Shown in pieces: positions 35,864 to 44,562 of a DNA stretch of 64,000 bases. The translations under genes were made by a program, and so were the position numbers. Under the pieces are notes generated by a model. That model was given only the letters and a program-made list of their open reading frames with translations. It did not search any database and was not told the origin of the DNA. Source of the DNA: Paenibacillus sp. XY044 (GTDB taxonomy: Bacteria > Bacillota > Bacilli > Paenibacillales > Paenibacillaceae); the NCBI RefSeq assembly GCF_002257645.1, contig NZ_NQMO01000002.1, forward strand, positions 806,001 through 870,000, written 5' to 3'. Positions within the stretch are counted from its first letter, which is position 1; the number at the start of each line of letters is the position of its first letter.

Positions 35864-36808
35864 TTATTGGTAGGATCCACCGCGCAGCACGGCGATAAAG
35901 CGGTTCAAAAATGCCTCCGAATCGGCATCAAGGCATACGTTCAGGTTCGGCTGGCGCTGCAAACGGTTTTGAAAATCGCACACCGTCTGCCCGTCGCACA
36001 GCTCGCTCCGGGTTTCCACATCGACGTATAGACGCTCCGTCCGAACCAGCTCGGGCCAAATGGCGGCGCCAACCGCCAAAGGATCGTGCATGGCGCAGGC
36101 TCGAACCCCGTTGCGCTCGAAGTAGCGCTCCATGTAATCCGACGTGCTTTGGCGCACGTAGTCGGCAATCGCCGAGGAACCGAGCGCGTCGATGTGCGCG
36201 CTGGTCAGCAGCGCTTTGCGCGTCACGTCGAGTCCCACCAGCGTCAGGGACGGAAATCCGGCCTGGAAGACCAGGCGCGCCGCTTCCGGATCGACATGGA
36301 TGTTGTATTCCGCCACCGGCGTGATATTGCCGTGCGTACGGACCGCACCGCCCATGACGACCAGTTCCTTGATGTCGTGGACAAGGTCCGGGTGCTTGGC
36401 GAGGGCCAGAGCCACGTTCGTCAGAGGCCCGGTAGCGATCAGCGTGATTTCACCGGGATAGCGCTTGGCCTGCTCGACGATGAAATCGGGCCCGAACGTG
36501 TTCCGGTCGGTCCGGTCGTTAGGCTGCATGTCCCGGAGGGCGCCGCCTAGCCCGTCTTCACCATGCACCCGGTGCTCAAACAGACGGTCTCGCAGGAGCG
36601 GCCGGGATGCCCCGGGATAGACCGAGATGGATGCTGGCGCCTCAATGTATTCCAGTATTTTGCACGTATTACGGGTGGCGGTCTCCAAAGACACGTTGCC
36701 GTTGACCGTCGTGATCCCGAGAACGTCCAGCTCGCCGCTGCGGACGGCCAGCATAATCCCGAGGGCGTCATCGATGCCGGTATCGACATCCAGGATGGCT
36801 TTCTTCAC
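35864..36808 (-). CDS. Inosine/uridine-preferring nucleoside hydrolase
   Basis: A 314-residue enzyme releasing free base and ribose from nucleosides. The N-terminal DVDTGIDDALG (Asp-x-Asp-x3-Asp-Asp) binds the catalytic calcium. TGPLTNVALAL and ELVVMGGAVRTHGNITPVAEYNIHVDPEAA carry the other family signatures, and a HDP motif (AMHDPLAVG) provides the C-terminal residues. The start is GTG 36808, with AAGGGGA upstream. Being encoded between the binding protein and the permeases, it most likely acts on the imported substrate. Confidence 0.92.
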   Translation of the reverse strand: MKKAILDVDTGIDDALGIMLAVRSGELDVLGITTVNGNVSLETATRNTCKILEYIEAPASISVYPGASRPLLRDRLFEHRVHGEDGLGGALRDMQPNDRTDRNTFGPDFIVEQAKRYPGEITLIATGPLTNVALALAKHPDLVHDIKELVVMGGAVRTHGNITPVAEYNIHVDPEAARLVFQAGFPSLTLVGLDVTRKALLTSAHIDALGSSAIADYVRQSTSDYMERYFERNGVRACAMHDPLAVGAAIWPELVRTERLYVDVETRSELCDGQTVCDFQNRLQRQPNLNVCLDADSEAFLNRFIAVLRGGSYQ

Positions 36809-36862
36809 ATGGATTCCCCTTTCAAGATGAAGGATGGGCCGCCTTGAATCCAGGCAGCGGTG

Positions 36863-36892
36863 AATAAAAAGCAGGGGCGGGCAGCCCCTGCT
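36863..36892 (-). terminator. Intercistronic hairpin between binding protein and nucleoside hydrolase genes
   Basis: On the minus strand a 9-bp stem AGCAGGGGC with GCCCCTGCT is followed by TTTTTATT. It probably acts as a partial terminator, so that more binding protein than downstream products is made. Confidence 0.7.
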
Positions 36893-36940
36893 GAATCATA
36901 ACCCCGTAAGGCTGCTTCAATTTACATAAATGATTTGGTG

Positions 36941-38011
36941 TTACTTGGTCACTTCACGGTTGAAACGGTCCGTCCAGTTTTTCAGGTTTTTGTTGACGAA
37001 CGCCATGTCCAGCTTCTGCAGCTTCTCAACGACGCTGGAACCGTATGTTACGGCAGCGGCTTCCTCTGCGCTGAGGCTTACATTACGGTTAGCAGGGGAG
37101 TCGACCTTGGCTTTGGCCGCTTTTTCCTGAACTTCTTGGCTGAGCTGCCAGTTGATGAAGTCTTCGGCCAGTTCCTTGTTTTTGCTTCCTTTGACGACGT
37201 TCAGCGTATTGATGATCGCGTACGCGCCTTCCGACGGCGTTACGAATTCCACGTTCGGGTCAGCTTTCTTCAGGTCGCCGAGATACATTTGCATGATCGG
37301 TCCTGCAGCGGCTTCGCCCTGCGTGAACATGTTGATGAACTCGGACGTCTGGCTGTAGTATTTTACGACGCTTGGATTGAGCTCGGCCAGTTTGGCAAAC
37401 GCCTTGTCTTCATTGAACTCCGTGCTTCCGGCCACCGTGGAAGCGGCGTCGACCATCATCGGACCGCTGGTGGACGTAATGCTCGGCATCGTCACTTTGC
37501 CTTTCAGCTCGGGCTTCCACAAGTCGGCCCAAGAGGATACCGTCGTTCCGGCTGCCTTTTGGTCGTAAGCGATGCCCAGCTGGCCGATCGTGTAGGCCGG
37601 ACCGTAATCTTCGCCGTTCGGCGCTTTGGCAATATCATAGAGCGAATCCAAGTTGTTCAGCCGGCTGCGGTCAATCTTTTCAAAGGCTCCGGCTTCAATG
37701 CCCTGCTGCGCGTAGTAATCCGACAGATATACGACATCGACGTCGGAGCTGCCCTGCAAAATTTTGCTCAGGCGGTCGGCGTTGTTGCCGGTCTCCAGAA
37801 CGATTTTCACGTTATGTTCTTTTTCAAATGGGGCATAGACCTCTTTATTGTAAAAATCCTCGGCAAATCCCCAAGTGGAGATGACCAGCTTCTTCTGGCC
37901 GCCGGACGAGCCGCCGGAGCTGCTGTCGCTGCTGCTTCCGTTTCCGCATCCCGCAAGTACCAGCGCAGCCAGCGTACAACTCATGAGTCCCTTAATCCAT
38001 GGCTTCTTCAC
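36941..38011 (-). CDS. ABC transporter substrate-binding lipoprotein, PotD-like
   Basis: A 356-residue lipoprotein. The signal peptide ends at LAALVLAGCGNGSS, with the Cys near residue 21. The mature part has KLVISTWGFAEDFYNKEVYAPFEKEHNVKIVLETGNN and DVVYLSDYYAQQGIEAGAFEKI, typical of PotD/Fe3+-type binding proteins. I chose GTG 38011 because AGGAG lies 10 nt upstream; the open frame runs on to 38194. It is the first gene of the purine-linked run. The ligand cannot be read from sequence; a nucleoside or related compound is inferred from the neighbours. Confidence 0.88.
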   Translation of the reverse strand: MKKPWIKGLMSCTLAALVLAGCGNGSSSDSSSGGSSGGQKKLVISTWGFAEDFYNKEVYAPFEKEHNVKIVLETGNNADRLSKILQGSSDVDVVYLSDYYAQQGIEAGAFEKIDRSRLNNLDSLYDIAKAPNGEDYGPAYTIGQLGIAYDQKAAGTTVSSWADLWKPELKGKVTMPSITSTSGPMMVDAASTVAGSTEFNEDKAFAKLAELNPSVVKYYSQTSEFINMFTQGEAAAGPIMQMYLGDLKKADPNVEFVTPSEGAYAIINTLNVVKGSKNKELAEDFINWQLSQEVQEKAAKAKVDSPANRNVSLSAEEAAAVTYGSSVVEKLQKLDMAFVNKNLKNWTDRFNREVTK

Positions 38012-38080
38012 AATCAATTCACTCCTGTAATGGTATATTGGTTTATTTGCTTTTTCTGCTGCAGGCCGTATGCTGGGCTT

Positions 38081-38138
38081 CCGCCGGCCGGGAATTTTAC
38101 TCTCTGGCTGTATATGGATGTTTTTCCCTGCCGGACGG
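38081..38138 (-). ncRNA. Candidate structured leader of the purine-linked operon
   Basis: On the minus strand CCGTCCGGCAGGGAA (38138-38124) pairs with TTCCCGGCCGGCGG (38094-38081), giving 13 pairs with one bulge and one mismatch and a 29-nt apical loop. It lies 70-127 nt upstream of the binding-protein gene. I looked for the purine riboswitch core and did not find it, so any ligand is unknown. Confidence 0.4.
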
Positions 38139-38197
38139 TATTTTATAGATATCCCCTTTTTGACAGACATTTGGCGTGTCACAAGAAAAATCAAACA

Positions 38198-38247
38198 AAA
38201 AAGAAAAGCACCCTAGGTAGAAGAAAATCTCTAACTAGAGCGCTTTT
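38198..38247 (-). terminator. Rho-independent terminator of the DUF2294 gene
   Basis: An 18-bp stem (minus strand, GAAAAGCGCTCTAGTTAG with CTACCTAGGGTGCTTTTC), with two G-U pairs that form only in minus-strand RNA, is followed by TTTTTTGTTT. Confidence 0.8.
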
Positions 38248-38328
38248 CATTGTAAACAAAGAATAGCGGCATCCGTTCTTGTTACGGTACGGCCAGTTCT
38301 TAAGATAAATCAAAAGAAAAGGGCCGTG

Positions 38329-38676
38329 TCATTCAGGCTGTGACAATATGATGTTCGTGACTGCCCACTGTGTGGCGGGATCGTAATCCCGAAGGAGAAC
38401 CTCGATGTTCAGTCCCAGTTCCTCTTCCAGCCGAGATTTCAGCTTCTTCTTGTAAATCATCGACATGTAGAAATCGACCTCGTATTTCAAAGCCGGAACT
38501 TCGCCCTCCAGCACAGTGGAGCGGGGAGATCGCCGGTGTCTGGCATACAAGGTAATCGCATCGGACTGAATGCTTGTCTTCAATAAAGAAGTGCCAAAGC
38601 CGAATAACTCCTTGGATACTTCATTATAAACCTGACTCAGCTTCTGCTTGAATTCGTTGGTATCTAAATGAACCAT
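38329..38676 (-). CDS. DUF2294 / MpsC-like protein
   Basis: A 115-residue soluble protein of the DUF2294 family. The family pattern is visible as KQKLSQVYNEVSKELFGFG, then a central region with DAITLYARHRRSPRSTVLEG and an end with IEVLLRDYDPATQWAVTNIILSQP. Some members are named MpsC after a bicarbonate/sodium transport locus, but this protein has no membrane segment and no mps genes are nearby, so its role is unknown. It is monocistronic with its own terminator. Confidence 0.75.
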   Translation of the reverse strand: MVHLDTNEFKQKLSQVYNEVSKELFGFGTSLLKTSIQSDAITLYARHRRSPRSTVLEGEVPALKYEVDFYMSMIYKKKLKSRLEEELGLNIEVLLRDYDPATQWAVTNIILSQPE

Positions 38677-39138
38677 TGGTCACCTACAAACGGTAGATTA
38701 TTTTGGTGATGAGGAGTTCACATAGGTTTATATTACAAAAAAAATGAGTTTTTTGCAAGGCTATTGTTCGGGTTTTGTCGATTTTTGAGGATGTTTTAAT
38801 GTCATAAATGATTTGAATTGAATCCATTCACGAACTTTTCAACCCATGTCAGGTTTGATCGATACGTTTCGAAAGGGAAAATACAGCTTCAAAAGCTTCA
38901 GTTATTATACGGCCAGCCGCTGAAATCCCAATACATAACACTGTTCAGAGGGGATTGTGAGCCGTGTTTTGGCTGCGCGGCAGGGATAACGCACGACGAA
39001 TGATATGGATTTCTTTGATGTCCTAGCCGTGATGAAGTGAGGTGGATAAAGCCCTTGTTCAGCAAATTTTGAATCGATGGAAAAGAGTGTTATCCTACCT
39101 GTACGCCGTAATATCCATGATTTAAAGGAGGTCATCCG
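38677..39138. other. Gap between DUF2294 and PLD-like genes
   Basis: Nothing convincing was found. It should contain the two divergent promoters, and an A+T-rich stretch lies at 38700-38815. A 61-codon plus-strand frame at 38818 has no ribosome site and no family resemblance. Confidence 0.5.
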
Positions 39139-39738
39139 ATGAGAGTCATCAACAGCTCAGTGTCCGTCATTCTGCTGTGTGCTGCCGTTACCGGCTGCTC
39201 CGCTGCGTCAGAGGAACAACCCAAGCAGGGAGGCTCTGGGAATAACGGCGGAGTAACGGAGGGCTCCACAGCTGACGTTCAAGCCCTATTCACGAGCGAA
39301 GGAGAGCATCCGGAGGAAGCGATCGTACAGCTCATTGTGGAGGCGAAATCCTCGCTGGATATTGCGGTATACAGCATCAGTTACGAGCCGATCGTAACGG
39401 CTATCATCGATGCAGCGGAACGCGGGGTTCAAGTGCGGCTCATCACGGACCAGGGGCATGCAGAAGAAAAAGGAAAACAGAAGAAGGCGCTCAAGATGAT
39501 CCGGGAAGCCGGCGTTCCGATCAAGGTGAATGCGCATGAAGGGAAAATGCATTTGAAGATGCTGATTGCGGATCAGAGCCGGGTAGAGGCCGGATCGATG
39601 AATTATTTGGAGTCCTCCGCCCAGGAAAATGACGACGTCGTGCTGATTATCAAGGATGCAGCCGTAGCCGCCAAGTTTGAGAAGACGTTCAGTCATCTGT
39701 GGGACGACGCCGATCGATTCACCGACTGGAAGGGGTGA
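39139..39738 (+). CDS. Phospholipase D-like (Nuc-type) lipoprotein
   Basis: A 199-residue predicted lipoprotein. The signal peptide ends at AAVTGCSAAS (Cys about 20), followed by a Gly/Asn linker. The rest is a single PLD domain: SSLDIAVYSISYEPI, RGVQVRLITDQ and the catalytic HLKMLIAD (His-x-Lys-x4-Asp), then AGSMNYLESSAQENDDVVLI. One HKD motif per chain, as in bacterial Nuc endonucleases, implies that a dimer forms the active site. It may be a surface nuclease; phospholipase activity is less likely. The ribosome site is AAAGGAGG. Confidence 0.88.
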   Translation: MRVINSSVSVILLCAAVTGCSAASEEQPKQGGSGNNGGVTEGSTADVQALFTSEGEHPEEAIVQLIVEAKSSLDIAVYSISYEPIVTAIIDAAERGVQVRLITDQGHAEEKGKQKKALKMIREAGVPIKVNAHEGKMHLKMLIADQSRVEAGSMNYLESSAQENDDVVLIIKDAAVAAKFEKTFSHLWDDADRFTDWKG

Positions 39739-39768
39739 CATGTCAGGGAATCAACATTTTTGAAATTG

Positions 39769-39789
39769 TAACTTACTTTTTTACAGTTA
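39769..39789. promoter_or_regulatory. Inverted repeat in the nitroreductase promoter
   Basis: TAACT-N11-AGTTA lies between a possible -35 TTGTAA and a -10 TATGAT just upstream of the nitroreductase gene. The position suggests a repressor site, possibly for an HxlR/MarR-type redox regulator, which is not encoded nearby. Confidence 0.4.
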
Positions 39790-39846
39790 GTATGATATGA
39801 TAACTACATAGCCAGTTGGAAATTTATACATATGGAGGCGAACCGC

Positions 39847-40479
39847 ATGACGTCCTTTACAGACCTTGTCAAAGCAAGAAGATCCGCCAATAAATTCGAC
39901 CCGAGCGTAACGATTAACCAGCAGGAGCTGGGCGACATGTTCAACCTCGTCAAATTTGCTCCGTCGGCCTTCAATCTTCAGCATGCGCATTACGTTCCCG
40001 TCATCGATCCAACGAAGAAGGAACAGGTACATGAAGCGGCATTTAAGCAGTACAAAGTGTTAACAAGCTCGGCAGTCATCGCCGTATTGGGCGACCTTGA
40101 GGCCTACCACAATGTGGGACCGATCAATGAAGGACTGCTTAGTCTGGGCGTCATCGACCAGCGCGAATTTGAAGAGACGGTCAGCAGCGTAACAGACATG
40201 TATGAAAGCCGAGGGGATACCTTCAAGCGTGATGAGGCCATCCGGAACGCCAGCTTGTCCGCGATGCTGTTCATGCTGATCGCCAAGGACCGGGGCTGGG
40301 ACACCTGCCCGATGATCGGTTTTGATCCGGAAGCGCTGCGGAAGGTGCTGAATATCCCCGACCGGTATGTGCCGGCGATGCTGATTACGATCGGCAAGGA
40401 GGATACGGGCAGACAGAGACCGCGCGGCTACCGGAAGCCGGTGGCGGAGTTTGTGACGTACGATGGATTTAATGATTGA
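39847..40479 (+). CDS. Nitroreductase-family protein
   Basis: A 210-residue FMN-dependent oxidoreductase. The N-terminus MTSFTDLVKARRSANKFDPSV has the FMN-contacting R-R-S pattern. FAPSAFNLQHAHYVPV, then ASLSAMLFMLIAKDRGWDTCPMIGFDPEALR and PAMLITIGKED are family motifs. It likely reduces nitroaromatics or quinones with NAD(P)H. ATG 39847 is chosen because GGAGG lies 8 nt before it; the frame opens at 39832. Confidence 0.9.
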   Translation: MTSFTDLVKARRSANKFDPSVTINQQELGDMFNLVKFAPSAFNLQHAHYVPVIDPTKKEQVHEAAFKQYKVLTSSAVIAVLGDLEAYHNVGPINEGLLSLGVIDQREFEETVSSVTDMYESRGDTFKRDEAIRNASLSAMLFMLIAKDRGWDTCPMIGFDPEALRKVLNIPDRYVPAMLITIGKEDTGRQRPRGYRKPVAEFVTYDGFND

Positions 40480-40556
40480 AAAATAGATTGCCGCGGTCAT
40501 TCGAACGTTGATTGGCGGTAAGTTCATGCTATTATTCATAAAGAAGTGTCAAAGCC

Positions 40557-40586
40557 CAAGCCCTCTCCTAAGCGGAAGGGCTTTTT
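40557..40586 (+). terminator. Rho-independent terminator after the nitroreductase gene
   Basis: Short stem AAGCCCT/AGGGCTT with a 12-nt loop and a T5 tail, 78 bp past the stop. It lies between convergent genes. Confidence 0.75.
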
Positions 40587-40614
40587 CATTTGCATTCTTT
40601 TGCGCTTTACGTTG

Positions 40615-41505
40615 TCATTCCCCGGGGGCAGGCGGGGAGATCATGCCGATAAAATGGCGCGCAGCCTGGGACAGGTGGTGCTCCTTCAGCCAGATCAAAG
40701 CAGACGGCGAGGACAAATCCGGGTCCGTGATCTTCGACACCGACATATCATGGCTGGCGTGGAGCTTTACGATCGTCTCGGGGACGACCGCCGCCCCGAA
40801 GCCGCTGGACACCAAGGATAACAGCAGGGGAATGTCCGAGCATTCGGCGATGATTCGGGGCTCGAAATGATGCTTCGCGCAGGCCATCAGGACGGTGTAA
40901 TGGACGCCGAGTCCTTCCGTGCTCGGGAGGATCAGGGGGTAGCTTCGGATCTGATCAAGCGGGATCTCCGGAGCAAGAGGCTCGGGGACAAGCTGTCTGG
41001 ATGCCATCAGATAAAAGGGCTCCGTATTCAAATGCAGCACTGAGAACTCATCCAGGGCAAGCGGAAGGCGAATGATGGCCAGCTCAAGGGCCCTGTTCTT
41101 GACCAGGCCGCACAGCTGTGCGGATTCGTTCTGCTGAATTTTGTATGTGACCTGCGGATAGCTCTCCTTAAACCGTATCAGCGTGCCGGGGAGGTCCACC
41201 GACGACAGTGTGTTGATGCCGATGCGGAGTACGCCTTTAAAGCCGCTGCCGATTTCCTGAACCTCGGTCTTGGCTTCATCCATCAGCTGCAGCAGCTTCA
41301 GGGCGTAGCTGTACAGCGCTTTGCCCGCTTCGGTGAGCTCCAGATGCTTGCCGCTCCGCTCCACGAGAGCCGATCCAAGCTCGTCCTCCAATGCTTTCAA
41401 CTGCTGGCTCAGCGGAGGCTGTGACATATGCAGTCTTCTGGCCGCGGCGGAAATTTGCTTTTCCTCCACGATGACCGTAAAGTACCTCAGTTGTCTGATG
41501 TCCAT
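40615..41505 (-). CDS. LysR-family transcriptional regulator
   Basis: A 296-residue regulator. The N-terminal helix-turn-helix (MDIRQLRYFTVIVEEKQISAAARRLHMSQPPLSQQLKALEDELG) is the LysR signature. The C-terminal effector domain follows (GVLRIGINTLSSVDLP onward). It is divergent from the amidohydrolase genes and probably controls them through the 17-bp palindrome between the genes. The inducer is unknown. Confidence 0.92.
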   Translation of the reverse strand: MDIRQLRYFTVIVEEKQISAAARRLHMSQPPLSQQLKALEDELGSALVERSGKHLELTEAGKALYSYALKLLQLMDEAKTEVQEIGSGFKGVLRIGINTLSSVDLPGTLIRFKESYPQVTYKIQQNESAQLCGLVKNRALELAIIRLPLALDEFSVLHLNTEPFYLMASRQLVPEPLAPEIPLDQIRSYPLILPSTEGLGVHYTVLMACAKHHFEPRIIAECSDIPLLLSLVSSGFGAAVVPETIVKLHASHDMSVSKITDPDLSSPSALIWLKEHHLSQAARHFIGMISPPAPGE

Positions 41506-41559
41506 GGATCAACCCTCCAGTCATTTTTATCCAATGTATATTTAAAACCTTTGTATTTC

Positions 41560-41576
41560 AAATATTATAAATATTT
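41560..41576. promoter_or_regulatory. Palindrome in the LysR/amidohydrolase divergent promoter
   Basis: Perfect AAATATT-ATA-AATATTT, 54 bp from the regulator gene and 89 bp from the amidohydrolase gene. It is A+T-rich with dyad symmetry, as LysR boxes usually are. Confidence 0.5.
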
Positions 41577-41665
41577 TTCATATATCATAACCCATGTTAG
41601 CATACGGAATATGAGGCAGGGAAGTCTAAGCTGCCATCGCAGGACGACCAAAGGAGGAAAGCTTA

Positions 41666-42889
41666 ATGAAACATTCGTCATTTTGGCTGACCCGTGTCCG
41701 GCTGGAGACCGGCTGGCGCTACGAAGGAAATGCCGTCAGCGGCACGGAAACCGCATTGTACCATATCCGCATTTCGGAGGGGAGCATCGCCGAGATCCAG
41801 CCGGCGGATGCGCTGCCGGAGGACGGCCTCCCCCAAACGGACATGGGCGGGGCACTGATGCTTCCGGCGATGCGGGATATGCATATTCATTTGGACAAAA
41901 CGTATTACAGCGGCCCATGGAAAGCGCCGGGGCCGGCGCCTAAGGGCATCTTCTCCCGGATCGAAGAGGAAGAGCAGCTGCTGCCCAAGCTGCTGCCGAC
42001 GGCTCAGCACCGGGCAGAGCAGCTTATCGAGCTGCTGCTTGCGTCGGGGACGACGCATTTTCGTACCCACTGCAACATCGACCCGGTTGTCGGGCTGAGG
42101 AATCTGGAGGCGACGCTGAGGGCAGCCGAGACCTATAGGGATCGCGCTACTTTCGAGATCGTGGCGTTTCCGCAGCATGGGCTGCTGCGCAGCAAGTCGG
42201 CCGGCCTGGTGCGGGAGGCGCTGCGCAGCGGAGCTTCCCTGGCAGGCGGCGTCGACCCGGCCACCGTGGACGGCGACATTGAGAAGTCGCTGAACACGAT
42301 GATGGAGCTGGCCGTGGAGACCGGCGCTGGAGTCGACCTGCATCTGCACGATCCGGGGCATCTGGGCGTGTATACGATCCAGCGTCTGGCGGATCTGACC
42401 GAGCAGGCCGGGTGGCAGGGTAGAGTCACGGTCAGCCATGCCCTGGCGCTGGCGGACATTCCGCCGGAGGAAGCGGCTGCGGTGGCCGCCCGGATGGCGG
42501 ATCTTGGCATCTCGGTCACGTCGTCCGTGCCACTCGGGCGGACGATTCCGATCCCGATGCTTGCGAAGCAGGGGGTTCGGGTGGAGCTGGGGCATGACAG
42601 CATCACCGATCATTGGTCCCCTTTCGGCAAAGGGGACAGCCTGGAGAAAGCCGGAACGCTTGCCGAGCGCTTCGGCTGGGGCAGTGAGGCGGCGCTTGGT
42701 GCCAGCCTCGGCTTTGTGACCGGCGGACGGACCCCGCTGAACGGAGAGGGCCGCCGGGTGTGGCCGATGCCGGGGGACGAGGCGAGCGCCGTCTTTGTGG
42801 ACGCCAGCTGCTCGGCGGAAGCCGTGGCAAGGCGGGCAGAGCGGAAAGCTCTGCTGCATCGGGGCAAACCTGTTTTCGGCGTGAAGTAG
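41666..42889 (+). CDS. Cytosine-deaminase-like amidohydrolase (copy 1)
   Basis: A 407-residue metal-dependent amidohydrolase. Metal ligands are in DMHIHLDKT (His-x-His), then HLHDPGHLG, VSHALAL and the Asp in LGHDSITDHWSPFGKGD. The layout follows cytosine deaminase CodA and related deaminases of N-heterocycles. The substrate is unknown. It lies next to a LysR gene and upstream of a close paralogue (43038-44261) sharing long blocks such as LVREALRSGASL and GGVDPATVDGD. The ribosome site is AAAGGAGG. Confidence 0.85.
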   Translation: MKHSSFWLTRVRLETGWRYEGNAVSGTETALYHIRISEGSIAEIQPADALPEDGLPQTDMGGALMLPAMRDMHIHLDKTYYSGPWKAPGPAPKGIFSRIEEEEQLLPKLLPTAQHRAEQLIELLLASGTTHFRTHCNIDPVVGLRNLEATLRAAETYRDRATFEIVAFPQHGLLRSKSAGLVREALRSGASLAGGVDPATVDGDIEKSLNTMMELAVETGAGVDLHLHDPGHLGVYTIQRLADLTEQAGWQGRVTVSHALALADIPPEEAAAVAARMADLGISVTSSVPLGRTIPIPMLAKQGVRVELGHDSITDHWSPFGKGDSLEKAGTLAERFGWGSEAALGASLGFVTGGRTPLNGEGRRVWPMPGDEASAVFVDASCSAEAVARRAERKALLHRGKPVFGVK

Positions 42890-43037
42890 ACATGAGGATA
42901 TAGCCTCATTTGAATTTCTTTTACCCCATAGAATGAACTAAAGAAATGAATGTTATAGGCCTTCTTGGGCCGTTATAATAGGAAGTTCAATGTGAAGCTT
43001 TAGTTCAATCTATATAATAGAAAGGATGTTGATATCG

Positions 43038-44261
43038 ATGCAATCGGCTCTTTGGCTTACAAACGTCCGCCTGGAGAGCGGACTCCAAACGGAAAACGGC
43101 GTGGTGACCGGTACGGAAACGGAGCTGTGCCATCTCCTGATCCAGGACGGCCGGATCACGGATAAAATTTCCGCGGACCAGGAAATCGCGGACGATCTGC
43201 CGCGGCTGGATGCCAAGTCGTATCTGGCGCTACCTTCTTTTATCGAGAAGCACTGTCACCTGGACAAGACGCTGCTCGGTTCCAAGTGGCGGCCGGTTAC
43301 GCCGGCAAAGCATATTTTTGATCGGCTGGACGAGGAAAAGCGCCTGCATGCGGAGCATGCCGTTTCCATCGCCGAGCGGGCCTCCCTGTATCTGGAGACG
43401 GCACTGCGATCCGGCGTCACCCATGTCCGGACACATGTTGACATTTATCCAGAGGCTGGTCTCAAGCAGATGGAAGAGGTGCAGAAGGCGCTGCAGGCGT
43501 TTGAAGGCAAGCTGACGTATGAAATCGTCGCTTTTCCGCAGCAGGGGCTCCTGCGCTCGCAGTCTGCCAATCTGGTGCGGGAAGCGCTGCGCAGCGGGGC
43601 GTCGCTTGTCGGCGGGGTCGACCCGGCGACGGTCGACGGAGATTTGGAGCAATCCTTGCGGACAATGGTAGAGCTTGCGGCTTCCGAAGGAGCGGGAATT
43701 GACCTGCATCTGCACGACCCGGATCATCTCGGGTTGTTTACGCTGAAGCGTCTGGCCAGTCTTACCCGGGAAGCCGGTCTGGCAGGCAAGGTCGCCGTCA
43801 GCCATGCGTTCTGCCTCGGCGACATTCCCTCCGGGCAGGCCGAAGCAGCAGCGGACATGCTGGCGGAAGCCGGGATCGGCATCATCACCAGCGTTCCGAT
43901 GAACCGCAAGTTTCCGCCTGTGCGCCTGCTGCAAGGCAGGGGCGTATCCGTGTCGGTCGGCTGCGACAACGTCTTTGACGTATGGTCGCCGTTTGGCACC
44001 GGCGACATTCTCGAGCGCGCCGGCCGCCTGGCCGAGATTTCCGGCTGGGTGAACGAGCAGTCGCTCGCGCAAGGCCTGCAGTACATCACCGGCGGGGTTA
44101 CGCCGCTCGATGCCGAAGGCCGCCAGGCTTGGCCGCGGATCGGCGACGAGGCGAGCCTGGCGCTCGTGGACGCGTCCTGCTCGGCCGAAGCGGTCGCCCG
44201 TAAATCCGCCCGGGTCGCTACATTGTTCCGGGGGAGCGTCGTGGCCGGAGCTCTGGACTGA
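43038..44261 (+). CDS. Cytosine-deaminase-like amidohydrolase (copy 2)
   Basis: A 407-residue paralogue of the preceding gene, with the same length from this start. Metal ligands are in EKHCHLDKT, HLHDPDHLG, VSHAFCL and VGCDNVFDVWSPFGTGD. Where copy 1 has GHDSITD this copy has GCDNVFD, the form seen in many cytosine-deaminase-like enzymes. The two copies may therefore differ in substrate. ATG 43038 has AAAGGATG upstream; ATG 43026 is in frame. The 148-bp gap after copy 1 has no terminator, so the pair may be co-transcribed. Confidence 0.85.
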   Translation: MQSALWLTNVRLESGLQTENGVVTGTETELCHLLIQDGRITDKISADQEIADDLPRLDAKSYLALPSFIEKHCHLDKTLLGSKWRPVTPAKHIFDRLDEEKRLHAEHAVSIAERASLYLETALRSGVTHVRTHVDIYPEAGLKQMEEVQKALQAFEGKLTYEIVAFPQQGLLRSQSANLVREALRSGASLVGGVDPATVDGDLEQSLRTMVELAASEGAGIDLHLHDPDHLGLFTLKRLASLTREAGLAGKVAVSHAFCLGDIPSGQAEAAADMLAEAGIGIITSVPMNRKFPPVRLLQGRGVSVSVGCDNVFDVWSPFGTGDILERAGRLAEISGWVNEQSLAQGLQYITGGVTPLDAEGRQAWPRIGDEASLALVDASCSAEAVARKSARVATLFRGSVVAGALD

Positions 44262-44305
44262 AGCTTAAGAGACAGCCGACCCCTGCGGCCCAGGTAAGAA
44301 ACATG

Positions 44306-44346
44306 AAAGCCGTCAGCCTCTGCGATGCAGGGGCCGGCGGCTTTTT
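44306..44346 (+). terminator. Rho-independent terminator after the amidohydrolase pair
   Basis: An 18-bp stem with two G-U pairs and one mismatch (AAAGCCG at one end, CGGCTTTTT at the other), 45 bp past the stop. The rest of the 300-bp gap to the methyltransferase shows nothing clear. Confidence 0.8.
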
Positions 44347-44562
44347 GCGCTGGCGTTTTAGAGTCTTGGGCGGGCCTGCCGGTAAGTGAGATTTCTTTTT
44401 GAGCTAAATTAGGACTTGAAACGCATTGTAGGGTTTTCTATAATCAAGACAGCATTAAACGGAACGATGTTTCATTCTGTGAAACGAAATAGGTTATGCA
44501 GCAATCAGCAGGTCCGTGGTTCGATGCGGGACAATATTAACGATGCTAAAGGAGCGTGGAGC

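Noticed and set aside
38012..38197. Purine riboswitch upstream of the purine operon
   Set aside because: The conserved three-way-junction and loop sequences of the purine aptamer are not visible on the minus strand.
41678..42859. 393-codon minus-strand open frame
   Set aside because: Shadow of the first amidohydrolase; low-complexity Arg/His/Pro composition.
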